Source: an uncultured Clostridia bacterium (GTDB lineage: Bacteria; Bacillota; Clostridia; Saccharofermentanales; Saccharofermentanaceae). Taken from it: 64,000 bases of DNA. The stretch spans positions 186,001 through 250,000 of the forward strand of contig CAMYXF010000001.1 of NCBI GenBank assembly GCA_947303185.1. The letters are read 5' to 3'. The stretch's first letter is position 1; each line of letters starts with the position of its first letter. The notes beneath the pieces are model-generated. The model had not been told where the DNA came from and made no database searches. It saw only the letters and a program-made list of their open reading frames with translations. Positions 18,033 through 26,028 of the stretch are shown in pieces. The position numbers were made by a program, and so were the translations under genes.

Positions 18033-18793
18033 TTCAGGTCACCTCCCTGAGCAAGGAGGTTTAATGTGTCTGAAATCTTCTGATACATCTGTGTATCGGT
18101 TGAATTGCCCTTATAGATCTGATGGAAAATGATGCCATCCTTGATGAACATAACACGTGAAGCGTGGCTCGCAGCCTTGGTGGAGTGAGTAACCATAAGA
18201 ATAGTCTGACCCATCTGATTTACTTTGGAGAACAATCCGAGGAGTTCATCTGATGATTTGGAATCGAGCGCTCCTGTAGGCTCATCAGCCAATACGATCT
18301 TCGGGTTTGTGATCAACGCTCTGGCAATTGCGGCTCTCTGCTTCTGTCCGCCTGATACCTCATAAGGATATTTCTTAAGAAGATCCGTAATGCCGAGAGA
18401 CGGTGCAAGATTATCAAGGCGTTCCTTCATCTCTGCATGTTTCTTGCCTGCAAGGACCAGAGGAAGATAGATGTTATCTTCTAAAGTGAATGTATCGAGA
18501 AGATTGAAATCCTGGAATACATAACCCAGGTTGTCACGACGGAACTTGGCGATGGCCGCATCCTTGATAGTAGTAAGATTCATACCGTCAAGGATAACCG
18601 TTCCTGCTGTTGCTTTATCTAATGCGGCGAGGATATTAAGGAGCGTTGTCTTGCCTGATCCCGACTCACCCATGATGGCGACATACTCGCCCTTTTCGAC
18701 TGTGAAATTAACGTTCTTGAGAGCTTCGACAGAATTGCCGCCGCGACGTGCCTTATATGTTTTCTTAACACCTGATACTTCAAGTAAACTCAT
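18029..18793 (-). CDS. ABC transporter ATP-binding protein, BceA-like
   Basis: The 254-residue protein has Walker A GESGSGKTT (about 38-46), a Q-loop (YVFQDFNLLDTFT), signature VSGGQKQRAAIARAL, Walker B ILADEPTGALD and a switch histidine (VTHS). It belongs to the MacB/BceA class that pairs with FtsX-type permeases to remove peptides from the membrane target. It overlaps the permease gene, so the two are made together. A gap of 103 bp separates it from the upstream small gene. Confidence 0.93.
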   Translation of the reverse strand: MSLLEVSGVKKTYKARRGGNSVEALKNVNFTVEKGEYVAIMGESGSGKTTLLNILAALDKATAGTVILDGMNLTTIKDAAIAKFRRDNLGYVFQDFNLLDTFTLEDNIYLPLVLAGKKHAEMKERLDNLAPSLGITDLLKKYPYEVSGGQKQRAAIARALITNPKIVLADEPTGALDSKSSDELLGLFSKVNQMGQTILMVTHSTKAASHASRVMFIKDGIIFHQIYKGNSTDTQMYQKISDTLNLLAQGGDLK

Positions 18794-18896
18794 AAACTGT
18801 ACTTCCTTTCGTTTAAGTCAGCCACAGTATAGAAAACATGTAAAGTCCACTCCATTGAATCTGCTTACCAATTCCTTACAGCTTTGTCACATTTTC

Positions 18897-19271
18897 TTAC
18901 ACCGAAGGATTGGTTTCAGCGATATCATCATTTTCAGCAGAAGATTCCATGTCTAGAGGGATCTGCGGAACCCTAGCATTAACATTATCATCGATCTTTA
19001 TCGCATGCTCATAATCAATGTAAGAATCGTCGTAAACAGTTATTCCAAAAATCTTTACTACCGTTCCAACTCTGTAGCCAACACTTCCACCCGGGATGGA
19101 AGTAAGCTTATTGAGTTTTGAAATTGAATATGTTGCTCCGAAGCATCCCGCATACATTACTGTTCCGCCATCTTTAAAATACAACTTCATGGGGAAGAAT
19201 AATACAAATAACAACAATGCCGACAGTATCGGTACAACGATCTTTAATATTAATTTTTTCTTTTTACTCAT
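18897..19271 (-). CDS. Small membrane protein, unknown
   Basis: The 124-residue protein starts with lysines, has one membrane helix (about 10-30) and an outside part of about 90 residues. I find no known motif. It is ten bases after the preceding 199-residue gene, and together they sit between the Bce-like kinase and transporter genes, so a role in the same response is possible. GAGG lies 14 bases before the ATG, a loose ribosome site. Confidence 0.6.
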   Translation of the reverse strand: MSKKKKLILKIVVPILSALLLFVLFFPMKLYFKDGGTVMYAGCFGATYSISKLNKLTSIPGGSVGYRVGTVVKIFGITVYDDSYIDYEHAIKIDDNVNARVPQIPLDMESSAENDDIAETNPSV

Positions 19272-19281
19272 AATCTGTTTT

Positions 19282-19881
19282 TCAACCTCTATCTTCCTTA
19301 CGTTTAGAAACCCTATTTATTATGACATTGACACCTGCTACAAGAAGAATGAAACCGCCATTGACAACTATCAGTTTGGCTGTTGTAACTCTGGGAGTCC
19401 TGTAAGTGCTGATTTCTTTCGTAATACAACAAGAAGAAAAGTCTTTATTGTATACTTCAACAAACGGATCTGTTGCTTCTTCTGCATGCCTTGCCGTTAT
19501 ATCTGTAATCCGGAGTCTATTAGTTGGTATTATCTCTGCTATGTAATAATGTCTTCTGTCGGTGAAAAGGGCATAATCTTCCATATCTGCATCTTTGATA
19601 TCAAAAATCAAACGGCATCTTCCGTTATATTGGTCTATGAGCCAGCCTTTTTTGATACGGTTCAGATTCACTTCACGAAAGAGATTACTTCTATTGTGAG
19701 GCATTATACCTGAAGGATATACAGTTACAAGAATATCTTCTTCATCGGACACCTTAATAACTTTCGCAGGAGCAAATGATTCACTTTTAATGCCCGGGTG
19801 ATAAGCTGAACTCAAGTAATTTACCAGCAAAGTAAACAAAGTATAAGCCAATACAAATACCACACAGAGAATAACTGACAC
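19282..19881 (-). CDS. Two-helix membrane protein, paralogue of the 20651-21274 gene, start region damaged
   Basis: The frame encodes 199 residues with a helix at each end (about 1-22 and 165-185) and an extracytoplasmic middle. It is clearly a paralogue of the 207-residue gene at 20651-21274: both share SFAPA-x-VI-x-VSDEEDILVTVYP and ITDITARH. In this copy the matching ATG at 19899, which has AGGAG at good distance, is followed at codon 4 by TGA where the paralogue has CGA. Translation may restart at the GTG (19881). It may be a recent pseudogene or be made at a low level. Confidence 0.6.
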   Translation of the reverse strand: MSVILCVVFVLAYTLFTLLVNYLSSAYHPGIKSESFAPAKVIKVSDEEDILVTVYPSGIMPHNRSNLFREVNLNRIKKGWLIDQYNGRCRLIFDIKDADMEDYALFTDRRHYYIAEIIPTNRLRITDITARHAEEATDPFVEVYNKDFSSCCITKEISTYRTPRVTTAKLIVVNGGFILLVAGVNVIINRVSKRKEDRG

Positions 19882-19989
19882 TTTCTTTCAGGTACTCATA
19901 GCTATTTCTCCTGGCTAATTCCACTCTTCTTTGTCACATTTTCATACAGTGAAAGGACGAAGTCAATGAGGCTAAACATCACACCCATC

Positions 19990-20021
19990 AAAAAATAACG
20001 ACATCCTTGTGAGATGTCGTT
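19990..20021 (-). terminator. Intrinsic terminator after the CdiA-CT-like gene
   Basis: TAACGACATC and GATGTCGTTA form a perfect 10-bp stem; on the minus strand it is followed by TTTTTT. It separates the nuclease-like gene from the membrane-protein genes downstream. Confidence 0.85.
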
Positions 20022-20116
20022 ACTTGTTCTTGATATAACAAAGGCTCTGGGCCCTCCGCTATCCAGCAGTGGGTCGAGCCTTATCTATGCATAGAATAGC
20101 ACTTTTCCTGAGAAAA

Positions 20117-20509
20117 TCAATTCTTTGCAGGATATGACAACAGCTCACCGTTTTTCTTTATTACATAAAGCCTTCTAAGTTGAGAATTAATCTTAAACTC
20201 CTTCTCGAGTTTTGCAATACATTTATCTTCCGGATACTTTATGTGCCTCAAATCAAAAATAACATTATGAGATTGAGTAAGAGCCTTTCTCATATTGTTC
20301 TCGATAGTTCTCTTACTATTGCCTTCAGGGCATTTAATTTCCCATTCTAATCCCTCCATAACTATATCAGGACTGTGCTGGTTAGGAGTAGCACTAGGGC
20401 ATATAAAAACGATATTCTTTCCGAGCTCAGAAAAATACTTAGCTGTCTCGAATTCAGCCTGTTCAGGGGGAGTGTTAAGGTTAGAAATATCAACATGTCC
20501 TTTTTCCAT
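20117..20509 (-). CDS. Stand-alone CdiA C-terminal tRNase-like protein
   Basis: The 130-residue protein resembles the PD-(D/E)xK nuclease domain found at the end of some CdiA toxins: an early Glu (PPEQAEFETAKYF), then SPDIVMEGLEWEIKCP with the Asp and Glu-x-Lys residues, a basic helix with RTIENNMRKAL, and VIFDLR. In toxins this fold cuts tRNA. Here it stands alone, with no signal peptide, toxin carrier or evident immunity gene, so it may be a housekeeping or regulated nuclease, or a decayed toxin. No ribosome site is visible before the ATG. Confidence 0.6.
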   Translation of the reverse strand: MEKGHVDISNLNTPPEQAEFETAKYFSELGKNIVFICPSATPNQHSPDIVMEGLEWEIKCPEGNSKRTIENNMRKALTQSHNVIFDLRHIKYPEDKCIAKLEKEFKINSQLRRLYVIKKNGELLSYPAKN

Positions 20510-20650
20510 GTTGAGATAATAGCACTTTGAATTTAGTTATATATGAAACAAATTGCTTTGAACAATAGAAAATATCAACAGATGAGAAAAATGGCCGCAT
20601 ATAAGAAATCACAATCGTTACGAATACAGATTTGCATATTTCTTGATTGC

Positions 20651-21274
20651 TTATTTTTCTTTTGTTTTATACTTAGAAATCGTGTTTATAATCAAATTAA
20701 CTCCGATTACAAGAAGTATAAATCCAGTATCAGCAACTACACAATAACGCACACAGCGTCTTGGATAATTAAAGCGGCTGCGCTCTTCGTTTATGCTGCA
20801 GTCAAGATAAGTCGGACGGGTATCTTTTGCAAATGGATCTGTCGGTTCATCTTTGTGTCTGGCAGTGATATCAGTTATCCAGAGTCTTTGCGAAGGAATA
20901 ATCTCTGCATAGTAGTAATGTTTGTTATCACCAATTCCGCAAAAGTCTTCCATATTTGCATCATTGATCTCAAACAGCAGTCTGCATTTACCTTGGTATT
21001 GAACAACTATCCATCCCTTATTGATCGAGTTTAACGGAACTTCAAGGCAAATGTCCCTGTCGGTACCATGAGGCAACATTCCTCCTGTAGGGTAAACAGT
21101 AACAAGAATATCTTCTTCATCAGAAACATTAATAACTTCAGCCGGTGCGAATGATGCTGAGTTGATTCCGGGGTGACCCCCGGTGCTAATATAATTTGCT
21201 AATGCCGCAAGGAGCGATGTCAATATCACAAACACAACACAAAGAATAACTGACACTTTCTTTCGGGTACTCAT
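20651..21274 (-). CDS. Two-helix membrane protein, unknown, intact paralogue
   Basis: The 207-residue protein has a helix near the start (about 7-27) and one near the end (about 175-195) with a conserved extracytoplasmic middle shared with the gene at 19282-19881. No known motif was found. It begins 16 bases after the stop of the histidine kinase gene, so it is probably co-transcribed with the two-component system and may modulate or report its signal. Confidence 0.65.
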   Translation of the reverse strand: MSTRKKVSVILCVVFVILTSLLAALANYISTGGHPGINSASFAPAEVINVSDEEDILVTVYPTGGMLPHGTDRDICLEVPLNSINKGWIVVQYQGKCRLLFEINDANMEDFCGIGDNKHYYYAEIIPSQRLWITDITARHKDEPTDPFAKDTRPTYLDCSINEERSRFNYPRRCVRYCVVADTGFILLVIGVNLIINTISKYKTKEK

Positions 21275-21290
21275 AGCTTATTTCTTCGGT

Positions 21291-22247
21291 TTATTCCACA
21301 TCCAGTTTCTTCGCTCTCATATCAAGGAATATCTTCGTTCCTTCTCCGACTTTGGATTCTGCATATATCTTATGTCCCAGATTATCGGAGATGCGCTTGC
21401 AAAGATAAAGACCGATTCCACTCGCCCTCTTGTCTTCGCGTCCGTTAAATCCAGTGTATCCGTTCTCAAAGATCCTGGGTAGGTCTTCTTCACTGATACC
21501 AACGCCTGTATCTTCAATGCAGAGTATTCCGGGCTCAGACATGTAGATGCGCACATAGCCTTCAGATGTGTATTTAACCGCATTGGAAATGACCTGTTCA
21601 ATAATGAATGACAGCCATTTGGAATCAGTGATGGTTTTGAATTCTATCGGTTCGTATTCAAGCTTCAGTTTCTTCAGTATGAATTCGCGCGAAAACTTAC
21701 GGATAGCAGGACGGATGATCTCATCAAGATCATATTCCTTTATCACATAGTCCGTACTGTCTGAATCAAGTCTTAAGAAAGTAAGTACCATTTCAACATA
21801 GGCTTCGATACGGTTGAGGTCACCCATGAGCTTTCTGGCGGATTCTGTATCCTCCGACTGGATCTGAAGTCTCATCGACGCAATCGGAGTTTTGATCTGG
21901 TGTGCCCATACGGTATAGTATTCGACCATGTTGTTATAGTCGGATGTCGCTTTCTGACGTGAATATTCTTCCTCTTCTTTGAGCTTGTTTATAATCGCCT
22001 GATAGTCCTTTTCGATGGGGTCTAACGCGGCCGGAATCTCGTTTTGGGTAAGTCTTTTGTGCTTATTAAACGCAAAAACGAAGTCGATCACTCCTGCAAC
22101 GATGAGGACTGAAGTGCTTAGAATTAAAGGATATAACACTGTTACAGCGGGCATATCGAACAGAAAATACGAGGATGCGAACACGCCCTCGACCACGACC
22201 ATGAGGACGATGACGTTTATCCTGGATTTGAGGTAATCCTTAAACAT
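21291..22247 (-). CDS. Intramembrane-sensing histidine kinase, BceS-like
   Basis: The 318-residue protein has two membrane helices (about 10-30 and 35-57) with almost no outside loop, the hallmark of kinases that sense through a partner ABC transporter. HQIKTPIASMRL holds the phosphoacceptor H116; the ATPase part has N (IEQVISNAVKYTSEG), G1 (IEDTGVGI) and G2 (RASGIGLYLC) boxes. Its start overlaps the response regulator stop by one base, with GGAGG upstream. The likely signal is occupancy of the BceAB-like transporter encoded downstream. Confidence 0.92.
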   Translation of the reverse strand: MFKDYLKSRINVIVLMVVVEGVFASSYFLFDMPAVTVLYPLILSTSVLIVAGVIDFVFAFNKHKRLTQNEIPAALDPIEKDYQAIINKLKEEEEYSRQKATSDYNNMVEYYTVWAHQIKTPIASMRLQIQSEDTESARKLMGDLNRIEAYVEMVLTFLRLDSDSTDYVIKEYDLDEIIRPAIRKFSREFILKKLKLEYEPIEFKTITDSKWLSFIIEQVISNAVKYTSEGYVRIYMSEPGILCIEDTGVGISEEDLPRIFENGYTGFNGREDKRASGIGLYLCKRISDNLGHKIYAESKVGEGTKIFLDMRAKKLDVE

Positions 22248-22921
22248 TAATCCTCCAGAATGTAGCCCACACCGAACTTTGTTTTGATCAGATCTTTAAG
22301 GCCGATGCCCTCTAATGTCTTCCTGAGCCTTCCGACATTGACCGTCAGGGTATTCTCGTCGACATAGCTGTCGGTCTCCCAGAGAGCTTCCATGAGCTTC
22401 TCACGGCTTACGACCTTATTCTTGTTCTGGATAAGGGTAAGAAGGATCTTGTATTCGTTACGAGCAAGATCCACCTCGTTGCCGTTATAAGAGAGCCTGT
22501 TGTTATTCGTGTTGAGAACTGCTCCTTTAACTTCAAGAGTGCTGGTGCCCTGTGAGAAATCGTAAGTTCTTCTTAAAAGAGCATTAACTTTAGCGATGAG
22601 CACACTCTGGTCAAAAGGCTTTGCAATGAAATCGTCAGCGCCCATGTTGATCGCCATTACGATGTTCATGTTATCAGTTGCAGATGAGATGAAGATGATA
22701 GGAACTGAACTTGTCTTTCTGATCTCCTGGCACCAATGGTATCCGCCCATGTAAGGCAAAGTGATATCCATGATGATGAGGTGAGGCTCATATTCTTCTA
22801 CCTCTTCCATGACCTTCATGAAATCAGATACAGTCTTACCTTCCATGCCCCAGTTAGCAAGACATGAAGTTATACCGTCCGCGATTCCCTTATCATCTTC
22901 AACTATATAGATCTTATACAT
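22247..22921 (-). CDS. OmpR-family response regulator, BceR-like
   Basis: The 224-residue protein has a receiver domain (about 1-120) with the acidic pair EDD, phosphoacceptor D52 (IIMDITLP), a Ser (FISSA) and Lys (AKPF), followed by a winged helix (about 130-222; ARNEYKILLTLIQN, TVNVGRLRKTLE). It is coupled to the kinase gene by a TAATG overlap. It probably activates the downstream BceAB-like genes in response to cell-wall-active peptides. Confidence 0.93.
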   Translation of the reverse strand: MYKIYIVEDDKGIADGITSCLANWGMEGKTVSDFMKVMEEVEEYEPHLIIMDITLPYMGGYHWCQEIRKTSSVPIIFISSATDNMNIVMAINMGADDFIAKPFDQSVLIAKVNALLRRTYDFSQGTSTLEVKGAVLNTNNNRLSYNGNEVDLARNEYKILLTLIQNKNKVVSREKLMEALWETDSYVDENTLTVNVGRLRKTLEGIGLKDLIKTKFGVGYILED

Positions 22922-22931
22922 ATCTTTTCCG

Positions 22932-23363
22932 TCACAGGTACTTATTCATTCTGATGCAGTCGAAGTTACCGCTTCTTACTACTTCTTCGTTAACAAGAGC
23001 GTAGCCGAGCTTCTTATAGAAATCAACCGCTTCAAGCCTGCTCTCTATCTTTATCTCTTCGAAGCCGAGTTCTTTTATCCACTGCTCAGCTTCCTGTACT
23101 ACCTTAAGGCCAAGCTTCTGTCCGCGGTATTCGGGAAGGACTACAACGCGGCCGATCATTACGCTCTTTTCATCTATCTCGTAAAAGCGGCTTGTGGCAA
23201 TGGGATAACCATCGTCCAGAAGAACGATGTATTTTGTCCCTTCACAGTCATGCTCATCGAATTCTTCTCTGAGCGATATGTGATACTGGCGGTTCATACC
23301 CTGTATCCTGACTGAGTATGCGCCGGCTCTCTGCCACTCTGCTTCTGCCCTAAGTACTTCCAT
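22932..23363 (-). CDS. GNAT family N-acetyltransferase
   Basis: The 143-residue protein has the GNAT acetyl-CoA motif VVLPEYRGQKLGLKVVQEAE (Q/R-x-x-G-x-G/A variant) and the later region GFEEIKIESRLEAVDFYKKLGY. The layout fits the YjcF/ElaA subgroup. The substrate is unknown. One base separates it from the preceding GNAT-nitroreductase gene and ten from the response regulator, so all lie on one transcript. Confidence 0.85.
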   Translation of the reverse strand: MEVLRAEAEWQRAGAYSVRIQGMNRQYHISLREEFDEHDCEGTKYIVLLDDGYPIATSRFYEIDEKSVMIGRVVVLPEYRGQKLGLKVVQEAEQWIKELGFEEIKIESRLEAVDFYKKLGYALVNEEVVRSGNFDCIRMNKYL

Positions 23364-23364
23364 A

Positions 23365-24348
23365 TTACTCTTTTTCGAATCCGTTGAACTTTACACGCTC
23401 TGAGAAAGACTTTTTCGAAGGAGCGTGGAAATCATCAAGTGCTTTTCCTACAGGAAGAACACATACAACATCGTATCCCTCAGGCACGCCGAGAACGGCT
23501 GCGATCTTGTCGCAAATGCGGTCGTCATCTGTGATGTGGCCTTCGTACCAGCAGCTCTGATAACCGAGCTCAACGATTGCAAGAAGCATGTTCTCGATGG
23601 CCGCTGAATAATCCTGGACCGCAAAGCAGCGGTCACGGTATGCGTTGATCTTTCTGGAGAGAACAACGATCATGGCAGGCGCAGTCTGTGCTACCGGCGG
23701 ATCGATAAGTCCCTTGATCTCGTCAAGGAGCTTAGGGTCGTCAACAACTACAAGATCTGTTGTCTGCTTGTTGCATCCTGAAGGTGCGTCAATACCTGCG
23801 TTTGCGATTATCTCAAGATCTTTTCTCGGAACAGGATCAGAAGAGAACTTGCCGCGGTAGCTGTGGCGCGTACTGATAGTATCTATCGCACTCTTAAGTC
23901 CCATTACATAGATCTGGCAAGGATTTGCCGCATCCCAGTATTCTTCGAAAACTTCGAGTTCCTTGAAGCCTAAGCTCTTATAAAACTCATTAGTTATGTC
24001 GTAGTCGGGATACATGCCTGAGCGTACTGTCTTAACCTGGATGAATGAATAGCCTTCCTTTGCAGCATATTCTTTTGCAGCAGCGAAAAGTCTTCTTCCC
24101 GCGCCTTTTCTGTGGCACTCTTTTTTTACGCCCATGACTGCAAGTTCCATTGTCTCATTGCCTGTCTCTTTAAGGCACAAAAAGCCTGACGGAACGTTGT
24201 TATCAAAATATGCCCAGAAAGGCTGGTCAGCAGATTCTCTTATGTACTGCTCCCTGCTCTCTTCAACCTCAAACCACTCTGTAAGTGCTTCAAGCACTTC
24301 GCGTGAGATCTTTCTTTTCTCATCTTTGTTTTCAATGAATTTGATCAT
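23365..24348 (-). CDS. GNAT acetyltransferase fused to nitroreductase
   Basis: The 327-residue protein joins a GNAT domain (about 1-150; GVKKECHRKGAGRRLFAAAK is the acetyl-CoA motif) to an FMN-dependent nitroreductase domain (about 160-320; RHSYRGKFSSDPVP, then APSGCNKQTTDLVVVDD and GYQSCWYEGHIT). Nitroreductases reduce nitro groups or quinones with NAD(P)H. The fusion is unusual and may link reduction and acetylation of one small molecule. The ATG at 24348 with GGGGGA seven bases upstream is preferred to the TTG before it. It heads the operon leading to the Bce-like regulator. Confidence 0.85.
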   Translation of the reverse strand: MIKFIENKDEKRKISREVLEALTEWFEVEESREQYIRESADQPFWAYFDNNVPSGFLCLKETGNETMELAVMGVKKECHRKGAGRRLFAAAKEYAAKEGYSFIQVKTVRSGMYPDYDITNEFYKSLGFKELEVFEEYWDAANPCQIYVMGLKSAIDTISTRHSYRGKFSSDPVPRKDLEIIANAGIDAPSGCNKQTTDLVVVDDPKLLDEIKGLIDPPVAQTAPAMIVVLSRKINAYRDRCFAVQDYSAAIENMLLAIVELGYQSCWYEGHITDDDRICDKIAAVLGVPEGYDVVCVLPVGKALDDFHAPSKKSFSERVKFNGFEKE

Positions 24349-24462
24349 CAATCATTCCCCCATATGTTTAATGCCTCATATTTTACCACCTATAACAACG
24401 GCAATAAAATACAATGAGATATAATCAGGCTAATGGATAAAAAGCGTTTACAGGAGTTAACC

Positions 24463-26028
24463 ATGTTTACACATAAAGAGAAATTAATCTCAATAGTGCT
24501 TGCATCAGCAATGATCACACCCGTTCTTTGCGCATGCAATATCGATACAGATCAAAGCGTAGAGACTACGCTTCCCACCACTTCAGAAACAAGTTTGCCT
24601 ACATTGGAGACGACTATGGAAACTACTGAGACTACAAAGGAAACAACAGCTCCCGTAGAGCCCGGAACAGTTGAGACTGCTCCAGAATCAGAAGAATTGG
24701 ATACAAGCTACGTCAGACTTATCGACGGTGTTGAACCTGAAATGATGAATGCCGATTACTGGATCGGCGAGAATGACAACATCATTCTCATGAGCGACGA
24801 AGAGATCGCCGCATATAACCACGAGAACAGAGGAAATATTCTTTCAAGCGACGAAGAGACTCAGATGCCTCATCTGGATGAATTCGAAGATACGCTTGAT
24901 GGCGACATCTTAAGAACATTCCTTAATGACAATGCCAATTCTGTTCCGGGCAATCCGGGCGCTTACTATCTTGACGGCACGCCTACTTCAAGAATTTATT
25001 GGCAAAACCTCGTAGATCTTTCCAACATCGATGAGGTTCCTGACGTAATAGAAGTTAAATACGGTTATACGGTCAAGAGAATGACGTTAAGAACGTTCCC
25101 TACTGAAGACCGTGTTTTCAAAGATCCTGACGACGGATATTTCGATGCTTTGCTCTATTCGGAGTGCATGCCTTACATGCCCTGCGTGGTGCTTCATGAG
25201 AGCAGCGACGGCGATTATTACTATGCTGTTTTCGACAGCTATTCGGCATGGGTCAGAAAGGATGCTGTAGCTCTCTGCGAGGATAAGGAAGACTGGCTTG
25301 CAAGACAGAATCCTGATCAGTGGTTAGTTGTCACCGGAAGAGAAATAAGACTTGGTATCGATCCCCACTGTGAAGCCGTATCAGACCTCGTGCTCCCCAT
25401 GGGAACGCAGATGGAACTTGTCCCTGCAGAAGATGCACCCGATGTTATCAACCAGAGAACAACTTACGGTGATTACGTAGTCAAGGTTCCGACAAGAGGA
25501 GATGACGGTTACATCGAAGACGAATATGTTCTCATCCCAATATCAGATGACGTGCATGTCGGATTCCTTCCCTACACTCCCGCCAACATCGTAAGACAGG
25601 CATTTAAGCTCTTGGGCGACCGTTACGGATGGGGCGGAGATCTTGAAGCCAATGACTGCACCGGAATCACAAGAGAGGTATACCGCTGCTTCGGTATTCT
25701 CCTGCCGCGTGTAAAGCAGTCAGCATCAACCGGCGTTTATTCTGTTGACGTCTCAGAGATGAGCGACGAAGATAAACTTTACGAGATCGAGCAGCTTACA
25801 CCCGGAAGCCTTATCGCATTCCCCGGTCACATGATGATATATCTCGGAATGGTTGACGGTGTCCCTTATGTAATAAGCGCAGTCGGGACTTTCGTCGCGC
25901 CTGCGCCCGGATCTGATGAACAGATTCATCCCGACAGTGTCATCGTCAACAGCCTTTACGTCAGAAGAGCAAGTCTTAAGACATGGCTTGAATCAGTAAC
26001 TGTCGTTCTGACGATCAAACCTGATTAA
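24463..26028 (+). CDS. NlpC/P60 peptidase lipoprotein
   Basis: The 521-residue protein has a signal peptide ending in the lipobox VLCAC, a Thr/Glu-rich linker, one or two SH3-like regions (about 165-360) and a C-terminal NlpC/P60 domain (about 375-515) with the catalytic Cys in EANDCTGITREVYR and His in FPGHMMIYLG. Such enzymes cut peptide stems of peptidoglycan, often gamma-D-Glu-diamino acid bonds. AGGAG lies six bases before the ATG at 24463. Its stop overlaps the stop of the opposite lipoprotein gene by four bases. Confidence 0.88.
   Translation: MFTHKEKLISIVLASAMITPVLCACNIDTDQSVETTLPTTSETSLPTLETTMETTETTKETTAPVEPGTVETAPESEELDTSYVRLIDGVEPEMMNADYWIGENDNIILMSDEEIAAYNHENRGNILSSDEETQMPHLDEFEDTLDGDILRTFLNDNANSVPGNPGAYYLDGTPTSRIYWQNLVDLSNIDEVPDVIEVKYGYTVKRMTLRTFPTEDRVFKDPDDGYFDALLYSECMPYMPCVVLHESSDGDYYYAVFDSYSAWVRKDAVALCEDKEDWLARQNPDQWLVVTGREIRLGIDPHCEAVSDLVLPMGTQMELVPAEDAPDVINQRTTYGDYVVKVPTRGDDGYIEDEYVLIPISDDVHVGFLPYTPANIVRQAFKLLGDRYGWGGDLEANDCTGITREVYRCFGILLPRVKQSASTGVYSVDVSEMSDEDKLYEIEQLTPGSLIAFPGHMMIYLGMVDGVPYVISAVGTFVAPAPGSDEQIHPDSVIVNSLYVRRASLKTWLESVTVVLTIKPD

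Noticed and set aside
20039..20095. Inverted repeats as an attachment site or IS edge
   Set aside because: Only short imperfect matches and no transposase or integrase gene nearby.
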